Program-made: the position numbers and the translations under genes
Notes under the pieces: generated by a model
Databases searched by the model: none
Told to the model about the DNA's origin: nothing
Seen by the model: only the letters and a program-made list of their open reading frames with translations
Shown: in pieces, positions 1-7,779 of the stretch
How the letters are laid out: each line of letters begins with the position of its first letter
Position numbering within the stretch: position 1 is the stretch's first letter
Origin: Clostridiaceae bacterium
GTDB taxonomy: Bacteria > Bacillota > Clostridia > Oscillospirales > QAMX01
DNA length: 18,539 nt
Direction: 5' to 3'
Assembly (NCBI GenBank): GCA_016297585.1
Contig: JAEDGJ010000033.1
Coordinates: forward strand, 1-18,539

Positions 1-189
1 CGACGCTTCCCGCGGCAGACGCCGCGCGGACTGCGCCTCCCGATGCAAAAATGCGCGCGCGGACGCGGGATCGGCGATCATATGCCCCGGTCCGAACGTG
101 TTCTGATAGGCAAGCTTTGCAAAATCCTGCACGCCGGCCTTCGGATACCGCGCGAAATGGGCGGCAAAGACTGCGTCGAGGTTTTCCAT
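1..189 (-). CDS. Unrecognised protein, N-terminal 63 residues only
   Basis: A reading frame opens with ATG at 189 on the minus strand and runs off the window edge at position 1 without a stop. A strong GGGAGG ribosome binding site lies just upstream. The visible peptide begins MENLDAVFAAHF and contains the segments QDFAKLAYQNTFGPGHM and LHREAQSARRLPRE; it is mostly soluble in character, with no signal peptide or membrane helix. I recall a KLxYQxxFGPGH-type N-terminus from uncharacterised Clostridia proteins, but I cannot name a function. The gene begins 33 nt after the stop of the ECF S component with no terminator between them, so the two are probably cotranscribed. The C-terminal part lies outside the window, so family and length are undetermined. 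Confidence 0.7.
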   Translation of the reverse strand, partial: MENLDAVFAAHFARYPKAGVQDFAKLAYQNTFGPGHMIADPASARAFLHREAQSARRLPREAS

Positions 190-222
190 CGGGACTTCCT
201 CCCATTTTCAAAAAAGGATTGC

Positions 223-759
223 TTACACCGGCTCCATGACCTTCGCCCGGCGCAGGGCCAGCACGAGCGGCGGAATCACCACAATCTGCAGAATGATGCC
301 GGGGATCGAGTTGACGAACGCGCTGGCGGCAAAGATCTGCCAGGTGAGCGCTTTGGCAAACAGCGGATAGATCGCCCACGCCGCAAGGCCCCACACAACG
401 CGGCCGCCCAGCATCGCGAGAATCAGCGAGACATAGAGAAACACGGTCTTTTTCGGGAAAAGCTTATAAAAAAGCCCCGTCAGCGCGCCGTAGGCGGCAA
501 GCTCGAACGACATGCAGATCGCCGTCATCAGCGGCGGCATCGCGAGCATCAGATGCCGCGTCAGCGGCGCGAGCAGCCCGACGGCGAGCGCATACGGCCA
601 GCCGCAGACAAAGCCGCACAGCAGCACCGGAAGGTGCATCGGTAAAAGCATCGAGCCGATCTGCGGGATCTGCCCCGTCAAAAAGGGCATGACATAAGCG
701 AGCGCCAGAAAAAGGGCGGCGAGGACGAGTTTCTTGAGCTGTTTCATGGTGTGTTTCAA
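223..759 (-). CDS. ECF transporter S component (substrate-binding membrane protein)
   Basis: This 178-residue, very hydrophobic protein has five or six predicted membrane helices and fits the size and character of the substrate-specific S component of energy-coupling factor transporters (ECF_trnsprt-like family). It contains FLTGQIPQIGSMLLPMHLPV followed by a Gly-rich helix and the segment MPPLMTAICMSFELAAYG, which I associate with unassigned S components of Clostridia. S components bind a vitamin or micronutrient and join a shared EcfA/EcfA'/EcfT module; none of those genes is here, so this would be a group II (solitary) S component. The preferred start is TTG at 759, because AAAGG lies 5 nt upstream of it; the ATG four codons later (747) would sit 17 nt away. 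The substrate cannot be read from the sequence. The gene has its own promoter and a structured leader, and is followed by the partial gene at 1-189. Confidence 0.8.
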   Translation of the reverse strand: MKHTMKQLKKLVLAALFLALAYVMPFLTGQIPQIGSMLLPMHLPVLLCGFVCGWPYALAVGLLAPLTRHLMLAMPPLMTAICMSFELAAYGALTGLFYKLFPKKTVFLYVSLILAMLGGRVVWGLAAWAIYPLFAKALTWQIFAASAFVNSIPGIILQIVVIPPLVLALRRAKVMEPV

Positions 760-889
760 CGTTTCCTTTCCGATAAAATGATACCACGAGGGCGCGCGGC
801 ACTTTTTTTCAGCGGCCGCAATACCTTCGTGGTATCGTTATCTGCTGTAGGGAACGTCTTTTTCATCCGTCCCGCTTCATGCGGGATAT
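760..889 (-). promoter_or_regulatory. Structured 5' leader of the ECF gene, possible riboswitch or attenuator
   Basis: The roughly 130-nt untranslated leader between the predicted transcription start and the ECF start codon contains several inverted repeats. There is a hairpin CCCGC-ATGAA-GCGGG at 871-885. A perfect 10-bp long-range stem pairs 827-836 with 780-789 (GATACCACGA on the minus strand), enclosing a 5-bp stem (815-819 with 796-800). The first arm can instead form a local hairpin with 821-835 (ATACC-ACGAA-GGTAT read on the minus strand), which excludes the long stem. The long stem is followed by a short AUUUU run and lies about 10 nt ahead of the ribosome binding site. Mutually exclusive stems upstream of a vitamin-type transporter look like a switch. 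I could not match it to a riboswitch class I know. Confidence 0.5.
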
Positions 890-895
890 GGGGAT

Positions 896-925
896 ATTAT
901 AGCACATCCTGCGGCCTTTTGTCAA
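896..925 (-). promoter_or_regulatory. Promoter of the ECF gene
   Basis: On the minus strand there is a perfect -35 box TTGACA (925-920) and a perfect -10 box TATAAT (901-896) with an 18-nt spacer, plus a TG dinucleotide one base before the -10 box (extended -10). The -35 box contains the TGA stop codon (924-922) of the last antiporter gene. Transcription should start near 889. Confidence 0.85.
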
Positions 926-2853
926 GCGCCGCCGAGCTGCACGGCCATGAGATAGACAAACGTCAGGAACATGCCGACGCAGGCCATCATCATCGCAAAG
1001 CTTAAGGAACGCGCGATCAGGCGGTTCTCGTTGTGGAACGCCTCGAAGCCCTTCGCGAAGCGCTCGGTAAACGCCTCGCTCTGCTGCCGTGTCCGATGGC
1101 GCGCCCGGGCATACGCGCCGACAATGCCGTCCGCCGCGCGTCCGAGCGCGTAGCTCGTGCGCGTGCCGACCGGCGGCGGCGTCTCCGGACGGCGCTCCCG
1201 GTAGACCGTGCGCCCGAGAATCGCGATCAGCGTATCCGGCAGCACGTCGCAGAGCGCCGCCGTCACGCTCAGCACCGGCATGATGACGCGGGAGAAGAGC
1301 TTTTCCGGCAGCCGGTCGGCAAGGGACGCAAAAAAGCCCAGAACCGCCGGCAGAATCCGCTCGATCAAGGGGCGGTAGACCGACTTCTCCAGCGACGCCC
1401 ACGACGGCAGCCGGTTGACATAGACGCGCTGTCCGTCCGTGCGCCGCCGCATCGTCAGGCCGCGCACCACCGCGAAATAGAGGACGGCGCCGATGGAAAG
1501 GGAGATGGCGCTGCCCTTGAAATTCTCCGCCGTGAAGTAGGGGAGCGCATTCGACGCGGTGAACCCGAGAAAGCTCTCGCCGAGATCCGCGATGCGGTCC
1601 ATCAGCAGATTCGGCAGGCAGCCGAGCACGGGGATCGCGGCCGCCGGAACGAGCACCGCAAAGCGCGTCAGCGGGCGGGCATAGCTTTTCTTCGCGGGGA
1701 GCGGTTCGCGCGGCTTTTCGACAAACAGCGCGACGAAAATCTTCAGCATATACGCAAGCGTCATGCCGCCCGCGATGAGAAAGAGCCACTCGGCGGCCTT
1801 CACGGACACGGCGCCGCTGCGCTCCGCGTATTCGACGATCGCCTCGTGCAGCAGCGATTTGCTGACAAAGCCGGAAAAGAGCGGCACGCCCGCGAGTCCC
1901 GCGGCGCCCGACGCAAAGCAGAACGCGAGCATCGGCTTGCCGCGTCCCCAGCCGCGCAGCCGGTTGAGGTCGAGCGTGTGCGCGTTCATCGCCGCGACGC
2001 CCGCCGCCAAAAACAGCGTCAGCTTGAAAAGCGAGTGGTTGACCATGTGCAGCACCGTGCCGCGCGCGGCAAGCGTGCCCTCCTCGCCCAAAAGCACCGT
2101 CATCGAGACGCCGATCAGGATAAAGCCGATCTGCGAGACCGACGAGCAGGCGATGATGCGCTTTAAGTCGACGGCAAGAATGCCGAGGATGGCGCCTGTC
2201 AGCATCGTCGCGACGCCGAGCCACAGCAGGGTATAGCCCCACGCGGCATTGCCCGTCATGATAAAGACGGACACCGCGAGAATGCCGTAGACGCCGACCT
2301 TCGTCAGCAGTCCCGACAGCAGCGCGCTCGCGGGAGCCGGCGCCACGGGATGCGCCTCCGGCAGCCAGACATGCAGCGGGAACATACCCGCCTTCGCGCC
2401 GAAGCCGAACAGCAGGCAGCCCGACGCCCACGCAAGCCGCGCTTTGTCGGGACACGCCGCGCAGGCGGACCGCAGCGCCGCAAACGAGAACGTCCCGACG
2501 GCGGAATAGAGCAGGAACATGCCCATCAGCGCGACCATGCCGCCGATGACAGAGATCGTGATATAGGTCTTTCCCGCCCGCATCGCGCCGCCCGTCTCCT
2601 CCTGCGCGACCATCGGATAGGACGCAAGCGACACGATCTCGAAGCAGACATACGCCGTCATCAGATCGCCGGACAGGAACACGCCGAGCGTCGCGGCCAT
2701 CGTCAGCGCGACAAACGTCCCGTAGCGCAGCCGGTGCGGCTCGTGCCCGAGGTATTCGAAGGAAAAGAGCGTCGTCATGAGCGCCATCACCAGCGATATG
2801 ACGGCATACAGCGCGTGAAACCCTTCAAACGACAGGGAAAATCCGATATTCAA
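922..2853 (-). CDS. Complex-I/Mrp-type proton-conducting antiporter subunit, long form (fourth channel subunit)
   Basis: This 643-residue membrane protein belongs to the NuoL/M/N-MrpA/D proton-channel family. The ion-path residues are visible: Glu72 in CFEIVSLASYP (helix 5), Lys154 in GFGAKAGMFPLHVWLP (helix 7), Lys185 in SGLLTKVGVY (helix 8) and Lys332 in FSGFVSKSLL (helix 12). The helix-8 motif is MrpD/NuoM-like. The protein begins at what would be about helix 3 of a full-length family member, which I recall as normal for a Clostridia branch annotated as complex I subunit 5-like. It also carries an extra C-terminal part of about 230 residues, with further helices, a basic segment and a final membrane helix. 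The start is TTG at 2853, behind a GGGGGAAAGAAGG stretch; the first in-frame ATG would fall inside a helix. It is the last gene of the antiporter operon, 18 nt after its neighbour. Confidence 0.85.
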   Translation of the reverse strand: MNIGFSLSFEGFHALYAVISLVMALMTTLFSFEYLGHEPHRLRYGTFVALTMAATLGVFLSGDLMTAYVCFEIVSLASYPMVAQEETGGAMRAGKTYITISVIGGMVALMGMFLLYSAVGTFSFAALRSACAACPDKARLAWASGCLLFGFGAKAGMFPLHVWLPEAHPVAPAPASALLSGLLTKVGVYGILAVSVFIMTGNAAWGYTLLWLGVATMLTGAILGILAVDLKRIIACSSVSQIGFILIGVSMTVLLGEEGTLAARGTVLHMVNHSLFKLTLFLAAGVAAMNAHTLDLNRLRGWGRGKPMLAFCFASGAAGLAGVPLFSGFVSKSLLHEAIVEYAERSGAVSVKAAEWLFLIAGGMTLAYMLKIFVALFVEKPREPLPAKKSYARPLTRFAVLVPAAAIPVLGCLPNLLMDRIADLGESFLGFTASNALPYFTAENFKGSAISLSIGAVLYFAVVRGLTMRRRTDGQRVYVNRLPSWASLEKSVYRPLIERILPAVLGFFASLADRLPEKLFSRVIMPVLSVTAALCDVLPDTLIAILGRTVYRERRPETPPPVGTRTSYALGRAADGIVGAYARARHRTRQQSEAFTERFAKGFEAFHNENRLIARSLSFAMMMACVGMFLTFVYLMAVQLGGA

Positions 2854-2871
2854 AGCCTTCTTTCCCCCTTT

Positions 2872-4350
2872 TTACCGAAAGAGTCCCGCCGCCATCGCGG
2901 TCAGCCACCCAAACAGCGGCTGCGCGCAGACCCCGAGCGCAAGGCTCGCCGCCGTCGTCAGGACGATCGGGAAGAGCATCCTCGCATCCGCCTCCGTTCT
3001 GCCTTTCCCGGCGGCGCGCGCGTCCGCGGGATAGCAGTAGGCACGGACGCTGACGGTCAGCGTGTAGATCGCGGTCAGCAGCGCCGAAACGAGCAGCACG
3101 CCGACGGAAATCGCGCCGAGCAGCCCGTTTTCCGCGCCGAGCGCGGCTTCGGCCAGCGCCCATTTGCTGACAAAGCCCGAAAAGGGCGGCACGCCGGTCA
3201 GGCACAGCGACGCCGCCGTGAAGCAGGCAACCGTCACCGGCATCGCGTGCGCCAGCCCGCCCAGCTCGCCGACATAGGCGCGCTTGGCGCGTACCAGCAC
3301 CGCGCCCGCGCAGCAGAACAGCGCGATCTTCATCACGCCGTGAAAGACCATGTGCAGCATCCCCGCCGCCAGTCCCTCCGGCGTCAGCAGAATCACGCCC
3401 AGCAGCATATAGGAGAGGTTCGCGACGGTGGAGTAGGCGAGCCGCCGCTTCAGATGCGTCTCCTTGACGGCCATCGACGAGCCGTAAAAGATCGTGAACA
3501 GCACGACGCACCAGAGAAAGAGATGGATTCCGGAGCCATACAGCAGCGCCGTGCCGAAGGTCATATACGTCATGCGCGTGATCGCAAAGACGCCCGCATT
3601 GACGACGGCCACCGCGTGCAGCAGCGCCGTCACCGGCGTCGGCGCAACGGACGCATCCGGCAGCCACGCGTGCAGCGGAAAGACCGCCGCCTTCGCGCCG
3701 AAGCCGAAGAACGTGAACAGATACACCATCCGCAGCAGGCTCGCGTTCGCGGCAACCGTATCCGCCGCAAAGACGCCTCCCGCGGTGAAATAGTTCGTTT
3801 CGCCGTAGACGATGACGAATATCAGGCCGATGAACGCAAACGCCGTGCCGCCGAGCATATAGTAGAGGTATTTCCGCGCGGCGCGGACGGCTTCCGGCGT
3901 GAAATCGTGCATCACGAGCGGCACCGTGATCAAAGACAGCATCTCGAAGAAGCAGTAGAGCGTCAGGAGGTTTGCCGCCAGCGAGACGCCCATCGCGATG
4001 CCGTAGGTGACGGTGAACAGCGTGAAAAACCGCGTCGACGCGGCGTCTTCTTCCATATAGGAGAACGCGTACAGCGTCGCAAGCGGCCAGAGCGCCGCCA
4101 TCAGCGCCGCGAACACGCGACCCGGACCGTCGAGCGCTACGGCGAAGTCGAGCGAACCCATAAAATGGATCAGCCGGCTCGAGCCCACCGGCGGATCCAG
4201 CACGAGCACCGCCGCGGCAAGCGACGTCAAAAGCGTCACCGCCATCACATAGCCGTTTCTTGCGCGCTTATTCCGGATCTTCAGCAGCGGCAGCAGGATC
4301 CCGCCGAGCACCGGCAGCGCGACCGGCAGCCAAAGCAGCATCGGCGTCAT
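2872..4350 (-). CDS. Complex-I/Mrp-type antiporter subunit, NuoL/MrpA-like (third channel subunit)
   Basis: This 492-residue polytopic protein belongs to the proton-conducting antiporter-like family. Glu136 lies in CFFEMLSLITVP, Lys220 in FGFGAKAAVFPLHAWLP, and a helix-12 lysine in PPFSGFVSKW. The segment APTPVTALLHAVAVVNAG resembles NuoL/MrpA rather than MrpD; at the helix-8 position where MrpA has Lys and E. coli NuoL has Thr, this protein has Asn251. The chosen start is ATG at 4350, whose A is shared with the preceding gene's TGA stop (TGATG). This implies translational coupling, and the hydrophobic first helix (MTPMLLWLPVALP) then begins immediately. A longer frame upstream is hydrophilic and overlaps the neighbour. 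It is one of four channel-type subunits in the operon. Confidence 0.87.
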   Translation of the reverse strand: MTPMLLWLPVALPVLGGILLPLLKIRNKRARNGYVMAVTLLTSLAAAVLVLDPPVGSSRLIHFMGSLDFAVALDGPGRVFAALMAALWPLATLYAFSYMEEDAASTRFFTLFTVTYGIAMGVSLAANLLTLYCFFEMLSLITVPLVMHDFTPEAVRAARKYLYYMLGGTAFAFIGLIFVIVYGETNYFTAGGVFAADTVAANASLLRMVYLFTFFGFGAKAAVFPLHAWLPDASVAPTPVTALLHAVAVVNAGVFAITRMTYMTFGTALLYGSGIHLFLWCVVLFTIFYGSSMAVKETHLKRRLAYSTVANLSYMLLGVILLTPEGLAAGMLHMVFHGVMKIALFCCAGAVLVRAKRAYVGELGGLAHAMPVTVACFTAASLCLTGVPPFSGFVSKWALAEAALGAENGLLGAISVGVLLVSALLTAIYTLTVSVRAYCYPADARAAGKGRTEADARMLFPIVLTTAASLALGVCAQPLFGWLTAMAAGLFR

Positions 4351-5819
4351 CACGGCAGCACCGTCCCGACAATCTGCGCGACCGCCTGCCCTACAGGACC
4401 GCTCCACACGCCGAAGACGGCGGCGGCCAGTGTAAAGACGAGCATCGGAACGACCATGCGCGCATCCTCCGGCATCCGCTTCTCGGCCGGGAAGTCATGT
4501 CCCGGGAAGAACGCCCGAATCGACACCGGCAGCAGATACCCCGCCGTCAGCAGGGCCGACACGAGCAGCACGACGGGCGCGAGCCACACCGCGCTTCCCG
4601 CACCGGACGCCAACGCGCCCTCCGCGAGATACCACTTGCTGTAAAACGCGCTCATCGGCGGGATGCCGATCAGCGTGACGGACGCGATCGTAAAGCACCA
4701 CATCGTCACGGGAAGCCGCTGTCCGACGCCGCGCAGCTCGGAGACGTTCTTCTTCCCGGTATGGTGGATGACGGAGCCCGCGGCAAGGAAGAGCGTGTTC
4801 TTCGTCACGGAATGGTACACCACATGCAGCAGCGCGCCCGTGAGCGCCGCCGGATGCAGCAGGCCGATGCCGAGCAGGATATAGGAAAGCTGGCTGACGG
4901 TGGAGTAGGCGAGGCGCTTTTTGAAGCCGTCCTCCCGGTACGCCATCATCGAGCCCATGAAAATCGTGATCATCGCGAGCGTCAGATACGCCGTCTGCAC
5001 CCAGGTGCCGCGCAGGAAATCCGCGCCGACCGTATAGAACACCCAGCGCAGGGACGCAAACACGCCCGCCTTGACGATGATGCCGGAGAGCAGCGCGCTC
5101 GCGGGAGCCGGCGCCACGGGATGCGCCGACGGCAGCCAGCCGTGCAGCGGGAAAAGCCCCGCCTTGACGCCAAAGCCCGTCAGCACGAGAAAGGACGCCG
5201 TATACAGCAGCCCCTCGCGTCCGGCGGCGTTCAGCGCGATCCCGCCCGCCGTGAAAACGGCGTTATCCGCGCAGGAATACAGCACGAAGAGCCCGAAAAG
5301 TCCCATAAACGCGCCCGCAAGCGAATACAGCAGGTATTTGACCGCCGCAGCGATGGATTCCTTCGTGCGGTCCTGCAGCACGAGCGGCATCGACAGCAGC
5401 GTCACGAACTCGAAGAACAGATACATCGAAACGAGGTTTTCCGCGTAGAACAGTCCGGACAGCGCGGAGTAGGAGAGCATCAGCCACGCGTAAAACCGCG
5501 GCGCATGCGCGTCCTCCGCCATATAGCCGAAGGCGTAGATCAGCACGAGCAGCCACGCCGACCCCGTCAAAATCGCAAACAGCGAGGAAAGCGTGTCGGC
5601 GCGCAGCGAAACCGTCAGCGCGTCCGTCATGGAAAGAAGGGTCAGGCTTCCGGGCCGCGTCACGGCGATCAGGGCGGACGCCGCAAGGGACAGCACGGTC
5701 GCCGTCAGCGTCACGGCAGGCAGCGCGCGCTTTCCCGAAAGCGGCCGGACAAGTCCGACCGCGAGTCCCGCCGCCGCCGGCAGCAGCAGCGGTATCCAGT
5801 AAAGAAATGTCATGTCCAT
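4350..5819 (-). CDS. Complex-I/Mrp-type antiporter subunit, MrpD-like (second channel subunit)
   Basis: A 489-residue membrane protein of the NuoM/N-MrpD family with about 14 helices. Key residues are Glu137 in YLFFEFVTLLSMP, Lys219 in GFGVKAGLFPLHGWLP, Lys250 in SGIIVKAGVF and a helix-12 lysine in SAFYSKWYLAEG. The start ATG at 5819 follows a GAGGGAG ribosome binding site by 9 nt; an ATG two codons later is the only close alternative. The gene follows the first channel subunit by 19 nt and overlaps the next by one base. A 39-nt stretch (5089-5127) encoding the HPVAPAPASALLS region is identical at the DNA level to the last antiporter gene. It should sit in the cytoplasmic membrane as part of the multisubunit cation/proton antiporter. 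Confidence 0.88.
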   Translation of the reverse strand: MDMTFLYWIPLLLPAAAGLAVGLVRPLSGKRALPAVTLTATVLSLAASALIAVTRPGSLTLLSMTDALTVSLRADTLSSLFAILTGSAWLLVLIYAFGYMAEDAHAPRFYAWLMLSYSALSGLFYAENLVSMYLFFEFVTLLSMPLVLQDRTKESIAAAVKYLLYSLAGAFMGLFGLFVLYSCADNAVFTAGGIALNAAGREGLLYTASFLVLTGFGVKAGLFPLHGWLPSAHPVAPAPASALLSGIIVKAGVFASLRWVFYTVGADFLRGTWVQTAYLTLAMITIFMGSMMAYREDGFKKRLAYSTVSQLSYILLGIGLLHPAALTGALLHVVYHSVTKNTLFLAAGSVIHHTGKKNVSELRGVGQRLPVTMWCFTIASVTLIGIPPMSAFYSKWYLAEGALASGAGSAVWLAPVVLLVSALLTAGYLLPVSIRAFFPGHDFPAEKRMPEDARMVVPMLVFTLAAAVFGVWSGPVGQAVAQIVGTVLP

Positions 5820-5838
5820 GCAAAAAGGCTCCCTCTTT

Positions 5839-7353
5839 TTATGAGAACATATTCAGTCCCGCCGTCAGGATCGCCGTCACCGGCGTCGACCAGAGGCCGA
5901 GCAGGAGGTTCATCGCCGCGAAAACGGTCAGGCACAGCACAAATGCCCGTTGATCCCGCACCGCCAGCCGCTCCGTATAGACCGGCTCGCCGTCCCGCTT
6001 TTCGGCCGGACGGTAGATGCGGATGACCGTGCGCAGGAAATAGACCGCGTTTAAGACCGTGCTGACGGCGAGGACGATCAGCGTCGGAAGCATTTTATGC
6101 GGATTGAGCACGGACGCCGACGCGAACAGGATCTTCGAGACAAATCCGGCAAACACCGGCAGTCCCACCATCGACAGCGACCCCACGGAGAAGCCGAGTC
6201 CCGCCGCGCGGTTGCGCAGTCCGGATTCCTGCAGATCGCGGAACTTCTTCGAGCCGCCGGAGACGTCCGACAGCCCCGACGCGCTGATGAACAGCAGCGG
6301 CTTTGTCACCGCGTGCGTGATGATATGGAACATGCTCGCGGCCATCCCGGCGGTCGTGCCGAGACCGATGCCGACGAAGATATAGCCGATCTGCGCCGCC
6401 GACGAAAACGCCGTCATGCGGCGGATGTCGTTTTCCCGGATGGCGCTGACCGAGCCGACGATGATCGCGCAGAGCCCGAATACAAACAGCACGTTCAGGA
6501 TCTTGCTCGCGGCGATGAATTCGGCGCCGACCACGCGGTAATAGACCTTGATGAGCATCAGGATATAGAGCTTGGAGACAAGGCCCGACAGGATGGCGCT
6601 CGACGCCGGCGTCGAATAGCCGTAGGTGTCCGGCATCCAGAAATGGAACGGGAACAGGCCGCACTTGATGCACAGTCCCATCGTGATAAGCCCCACCGCG
6701 ATCGTCAGCGGCAGCGTATACTGCCCGCTCCGCGCAAGCGCGGCGATCGATTCGTGCATGTATTCCATCAGCAGATGCCCCGTCATGTCGTAGAGCAGCA
6801 CCACGCCGATCAGGAAAAGACCGGAGCCCAAAAGACTCATGATCATATACCGCACCGCCGCGAGCGTCGTCCGGCCGATCTGCCGGATCATCAGGATGCC
6901 GCAGGAGGCGATCGTCATGATCTCGATGAAGACGTAGCCCGTGAAGATGTCGTTCGTGTACAGCATCGCGAGCATCGCGCCTTCGATCAGGTCGATCATG
7001 ACATAGTAGAGGTTAACCCGGCTCTCCTCGATGTCGAGGTCGATGTGCCCGGCGCCGCCGGCCACGGAAAGCAGCAGCACGCCGCTGAACACCGTCGCCA
7101 TCAGCGCCTCGAGCGCGCCCGCGCGCAGCTCGTTGCCCCACGGTGCGGGAAAATGCCCCATCGTATAGGTAAAGCTTTCGCCCGTGACCAGCGTCAGCCA
7201 GAGCACCGCGGCGTTTAAGAGGATGCAGACGGAAATGGCGCAGCCGTTCAGGATCCGCGCGGCCTTCTTCGGCAGCACCGACGTGATGATCGCCGAAAGC
7301 ATCGCCAGCATGATGGAGAAAAACGGGAAATTCCGTATAAAGTCCAAGGCCAA
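5839..7353 (-). CDS. mrpD: Mrp/Mbh-type antiporter subunit D (first channel subunit, MrpD/MbhH-like)
   Basis: A 504-residue polytopic protein of the MrpD/MnhD/MbhH family. Visible hallmarks are Glu144 in YVFIEIMTIASCG, Lys230 in LCIKCGLFPFHFWMPD, Lys261 in SGLVSKLYI and the helix-12 lysine in FAGFVSKILF. The sequence YGYSTPASSAILSG fits the MrpD/MbhH branch. The start is TTG at 7353, placed 4 nt behind a perfect AGGAGG that overlaps the TAG stop of mrpC; no ATG lies near. Its position directly after mrpC is the standard mrpC-mrpD order. Family members conduct protons or sodium ions through paired half-channels in the cytoplasmic membrane. Confidence 0.9.
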   Translation of the reverse strand: MALDFIRNFPFFSIMLAMLSAIITSVLPKKAARILNGCAISVCILLNAAVLWLTLVTGESFTYTMGHFPAPWGNELRAGALEALMATVFSGVLLLSVAGGAGHIDLDIEESRVNLYYVMIDLIEGAMLAMLYTNDIFTGYVFIEIMTIASCGILMIRQIGRTTLAAVRYMIMSLLGSGLFLIGVVLLYDMTGHLLMEYMHESIAALARSGQYTLPLTIAVGLITMGLCIKCGLFPFHFWMPDTYGYSTPASSAILSGLVSKLYILMLIKVYYRVVGAEFIAASKILNVLFVFGLCAIIVGSVSAIRENDIRRMTAFSSAAQIGYIFVGIGLGTTAGMAASMFHIITHAVTKPLLFISASGLSDVSGGSKKFRDLQESGLRNRAAGLGFSVGSLSMVGLPVFAGFVSKILFASASVLNPHKMLPTLIVLAVSTVLNAVYFLRTVIRIYRPAEKRDGEPVYTERLAVRDQRAFVLCLTVFAAMNLLLGLWSTPVTAILTAGLNMFS

Positions 7354-7361
7354 CGTTCCTC

Positions 7362-7736
7362 CTATTTCTCGCGCTGCGCGAACATATAGATTTCGTCGAG
7401 GTTCAGCGTATGGTACCGCTGGTAAAGCCGGATCGTCAGCGCCAGCATCATCGCGGTGACGCTGACCGAGACGACGATGCCGGTCAGCACCAGTCCCGAC
7501 GGAATCGGATTGATGTAGGCCTCCTGTCCCGTGGCGCCGTTTTGCAGAATCGGGGACAGTCTTCCTTCGATGTAGCCCATCGACGCCAGAAAGAGATAGA
7601 CCGCCGTGTCCATGATATTCAGCCCGATGATCTTTTTGATCAGATTCCGGTGCAGAAGCAGCGTCGAAAAGCCGATGCCGAACAGGATGACGGCGACGAC
7701 CTCCTCAAAATTGGCAAGCAGATTCGTTCCGAACAT
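7362..7736 (-). CDS. mrpC: Mrp/Mbh antiporter subunit C (NuoK-like)
   Basis: A 124-residue protein with three predicted helices, the size and topology of MrpC/MnhC/MbhG and of NuoK, to which the family is related. Typical segments are LFGIGFSTLLLHRNLIKKIIG, a loop with conserved Asn and Asp (GLNIMDTAVYL), and PIPSGLVLTGIVVSVSVTA. The ATG start at 7736 follows GGGGAGG by about 11 nt. NuoK-type subunits carry membrane-embedded acidic residues linking ion channels between large subunits. It lies between the MbhE-MrpB fusion and mrpD, the conserved order, and its stop codon overlaps the ribosome binding site of mrpD. The 42-nt gap ahead of it contains a hairpin that could set its expression relative to the upstream genes. 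Confidence 0.9.
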   Translation of the reverse strand: MFGTNLLANFEEVVAVILFGIGFSTLLLHRNLIKKIIGLNIMDTAVYLFLASMGYIEGRLSPILQNGATGQEAYINPIPSGLVLTGIVVSVSVTAMMLALTIRLYQRYHTLNLDEIYMFAQREK

Positions 7737-7754
7737 GATCGTATTTTCCTCCCC

Positions 7755-7779
7755 GGGAAAAAAGGGTTTTTCCCTTTTT
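7755..7779 (-). terminator. Intra-operon hairpin, possible attenuator or weak terminator
   Basis: Just after the TGA stop of the upstream gene, the minus strand reads AAAAAGGG-AAAAA-CCCTTTTT (7779-7759), an 8-bp stem followed by a T. The second half can instead form GGGAAAAA-CCCT-TTTTTCCC (7774-7755). Either hairpin ends right before the GGGGAGG ribosome binding site of mrpC. It could act as an attenuator, an mRNA-end stabiliser or a processing site. Full termination is unlikely because essential antiporter genes lie downstream. Confidence 0.4.

Noticed and set aside
863..2455. 530-codon minus-strand frame overlapping the last antiporter gene
   Set aside because: It is a shifted-frame shadow of the 922-2853 gene, with low-complexity Arg/Ala/Gly-rich translation and no recognisable domain.
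2350..4644. Very long plus-strand open frame (764 codons) opposite the antiporter genes
   Set aside because: It is antisense to three well-supported membrane protein genes, its translation is dominated by Arg, His and Gln, and it has no family motif. It is a by-product of high GC content. The same applies to the plus-strand frames at 1033-2166, 4260-6026 and 6097-7218.
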